From: a virus
Strand: one strand, 5' to 3'
IMG/VR virus record: IMGVR_UViG_3300031608_000001
Location: 1 to 64,000 of that record
Length of the DNA stretch: 64,000 nt
Shown here: in pieces, positions 63,544 through 64,000 of the stretch
Layout: every line of letters begins with the position of its first letter
Numbering within the stretch: position 1 is the stretch's first letter
The notes under the pieces: generated by a model
Told to the model about the DNA's origin: nothing
Seen by the model: only the letters and a program-made list of their open reading frames with translations
The model's database searches: none
Position numbers and translations under genes: made by a program

Positions 63544-64000
63544 GATTTATTCTTTTTAAATTCTTCTAAGTCGATTATCTCGCCTGATGTTTTAGAATCG
63601 CTCATTGCTTCTCTAATCTTACTGTCTAGTTCATTGAGCGGGTGTGTTACTGCTTCTTGTACTTTATCAAAATGATTTTCTAAGTAAAAGTTATACTCTT
63701 CTTCGTCTTTAGCAGACCCATCAAACGTACTAATGTCGTTCCTAAACCACCAAGGTAGTTCGTGGAATGCTATTGTACCATCTAGTATCATATCCGTAAT
63801 GCTAGGTAAAAAGTCGTATTCTGTTTCATCATCGTAGTAAGTATAACAAACTTTTGTCCTATTGTCAATGATTTCCAGTCCGCCAATAAAACATTGATCA
63901 GTTATTGTATTCAGTTTAGCATGTAACATAATACCTAATGATGCTTCGCCTAAGTCCGGCGACAGTAGTACATTATTATCAAACTCACTAAACAACCCTA
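63522..64000 (-). CDS. Hypothetical protein, upstream part beyond window
   Basis: The reading frame is open to position 64000; a TTG at 63995 could be a start but the gene may extend further. Visible part is acidic and soluble, with LPSITDMILDGTIAFHELPWWF (about 65-86) and a C-terminal helix (SKIREAMSDSKTSGEIIDLEEFKKNK). It overlaps the DnaE-like gene by 22 nt. No family recognised. Confidence 0.5.
   Translation of the reverse strand, partial: GLFSEFDNNVLLSPDLGEASLGIMLHAKLNTITDQCFIGGLEIIDNRTKVCYTYYDDETEYDFLPSITDMILDGTIAFHELPWWFRNDISTFDGSAKDEEEYNFYLENHFDKVQEAVTHPLNELDSKIREAMSDSKTSGEIIDLEEFKKNKSWKPKLI

Overview
The window is a 64 kb piece of an AT-rich, T4-like (myovirus-type) tailed phage genome, most likely from a marine phage of a Gram-negative host. 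The evidence is a T4-type replication core (B-family DNA polymerase, gp44-like clamp loader ATPase, gp45-like clamp, gp30-like ligase, RNase H-type 5'-3' exonuclease, DsbA-like protein), a T4-type lysozyme, several long fibre proteins, and the accessory genes common in marine T4-like phages (PhoH, 2OG-Fe(II) oxygenases, GroES- and DnaJ-like chaperones, sulfotransferases, amidinotransferase). No capsid, portal, terminase or sheath gene is present, so this is only part of the genome. No tRNA, integrase or transposase was recognised. The host cannot be named from this sequence.

Layout. About 96 of 99 proposed genes lie on the minus strand, packed with TAATG, ATGA or GTGA stop/start overlaps. Only three genes are on plus: a 45-residue ORF at 13591, a 2OG-oxygenase-like gene at 36365 and phoH at 54303. 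Reading left to right: 1-3400, small unknown genes and DNA ligase; 3.4-11.2 kb, sulfotransferase, metallophosphatase, amidinotransferase and a MoxR/VWA-metallopeptidase pair; 11.2-13.4 kb, an oxygenase, a DNA methyltransferase and a PD-(D/E)XK nuclease-like gene that look like a restriction-modification pair; 13.4-17.8 kb, small genes plus RNase H; 17.8-28.7 kb, queE, folE, phosphoribosyltransferase, galE, an Hc1-like protein, queD, cold-shock protein, an envelope-protein cluster and dpdA; 28.7-32.5 kb, clamp and polymerase; 34-47.5 kb, EF-hand membrane protein and fibre genes; 47.5-54 kb, lysozyme, ClpA-like, DnaJ-like, a spanin-like pair and an acyl-carrier-like protein; 54-64 kb, phoH, SufE-like, sugar dehydrogenase, radical SAM, clamp loader, paralogous sulfotransferases, GroES-like and a DnaE-like fragment.

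How the genes may work together. FolE, QueD, QueE and a DpdA-type transglycosylase form a 7-deazaguanine DNA-modification pathway that could shield phage DNA from restriction; no QueC-type enzyme is in the window. The methyltransferase/nuclease pair could be a phage-borne restriction-modification system or a modification gene plus a DNA-degrading nuclease. Sulfotransferases, glycosyltransferases, GalE, a truncated UGDH-like enzyme, a predicted outer-membrane barrel and tiny membrane proteins suggest remodelling of the cell surface or of virion glycans. ClpA-, DnaJ- and GroES-like proteins suggest manipulation of host proteostasis.

Regulation visible in the sequence. Fourteen near-consensus sigma-70-type promoters (TTGAC[ACT], 16-17 bp, TATAAT or TATACT) precede minus-strand operons. 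Four of them lie so close to the start codon that the mRNA should have a 0-1 nt leader. A second motif, [GCA]ATAAATA, resembling the T4 late promoter, precedes the fibre operons and several other genes; in two cases it sits exactly 5 nt from the ATG. phoH has a structured leader containing what looks like a complete intrinsic terminator.
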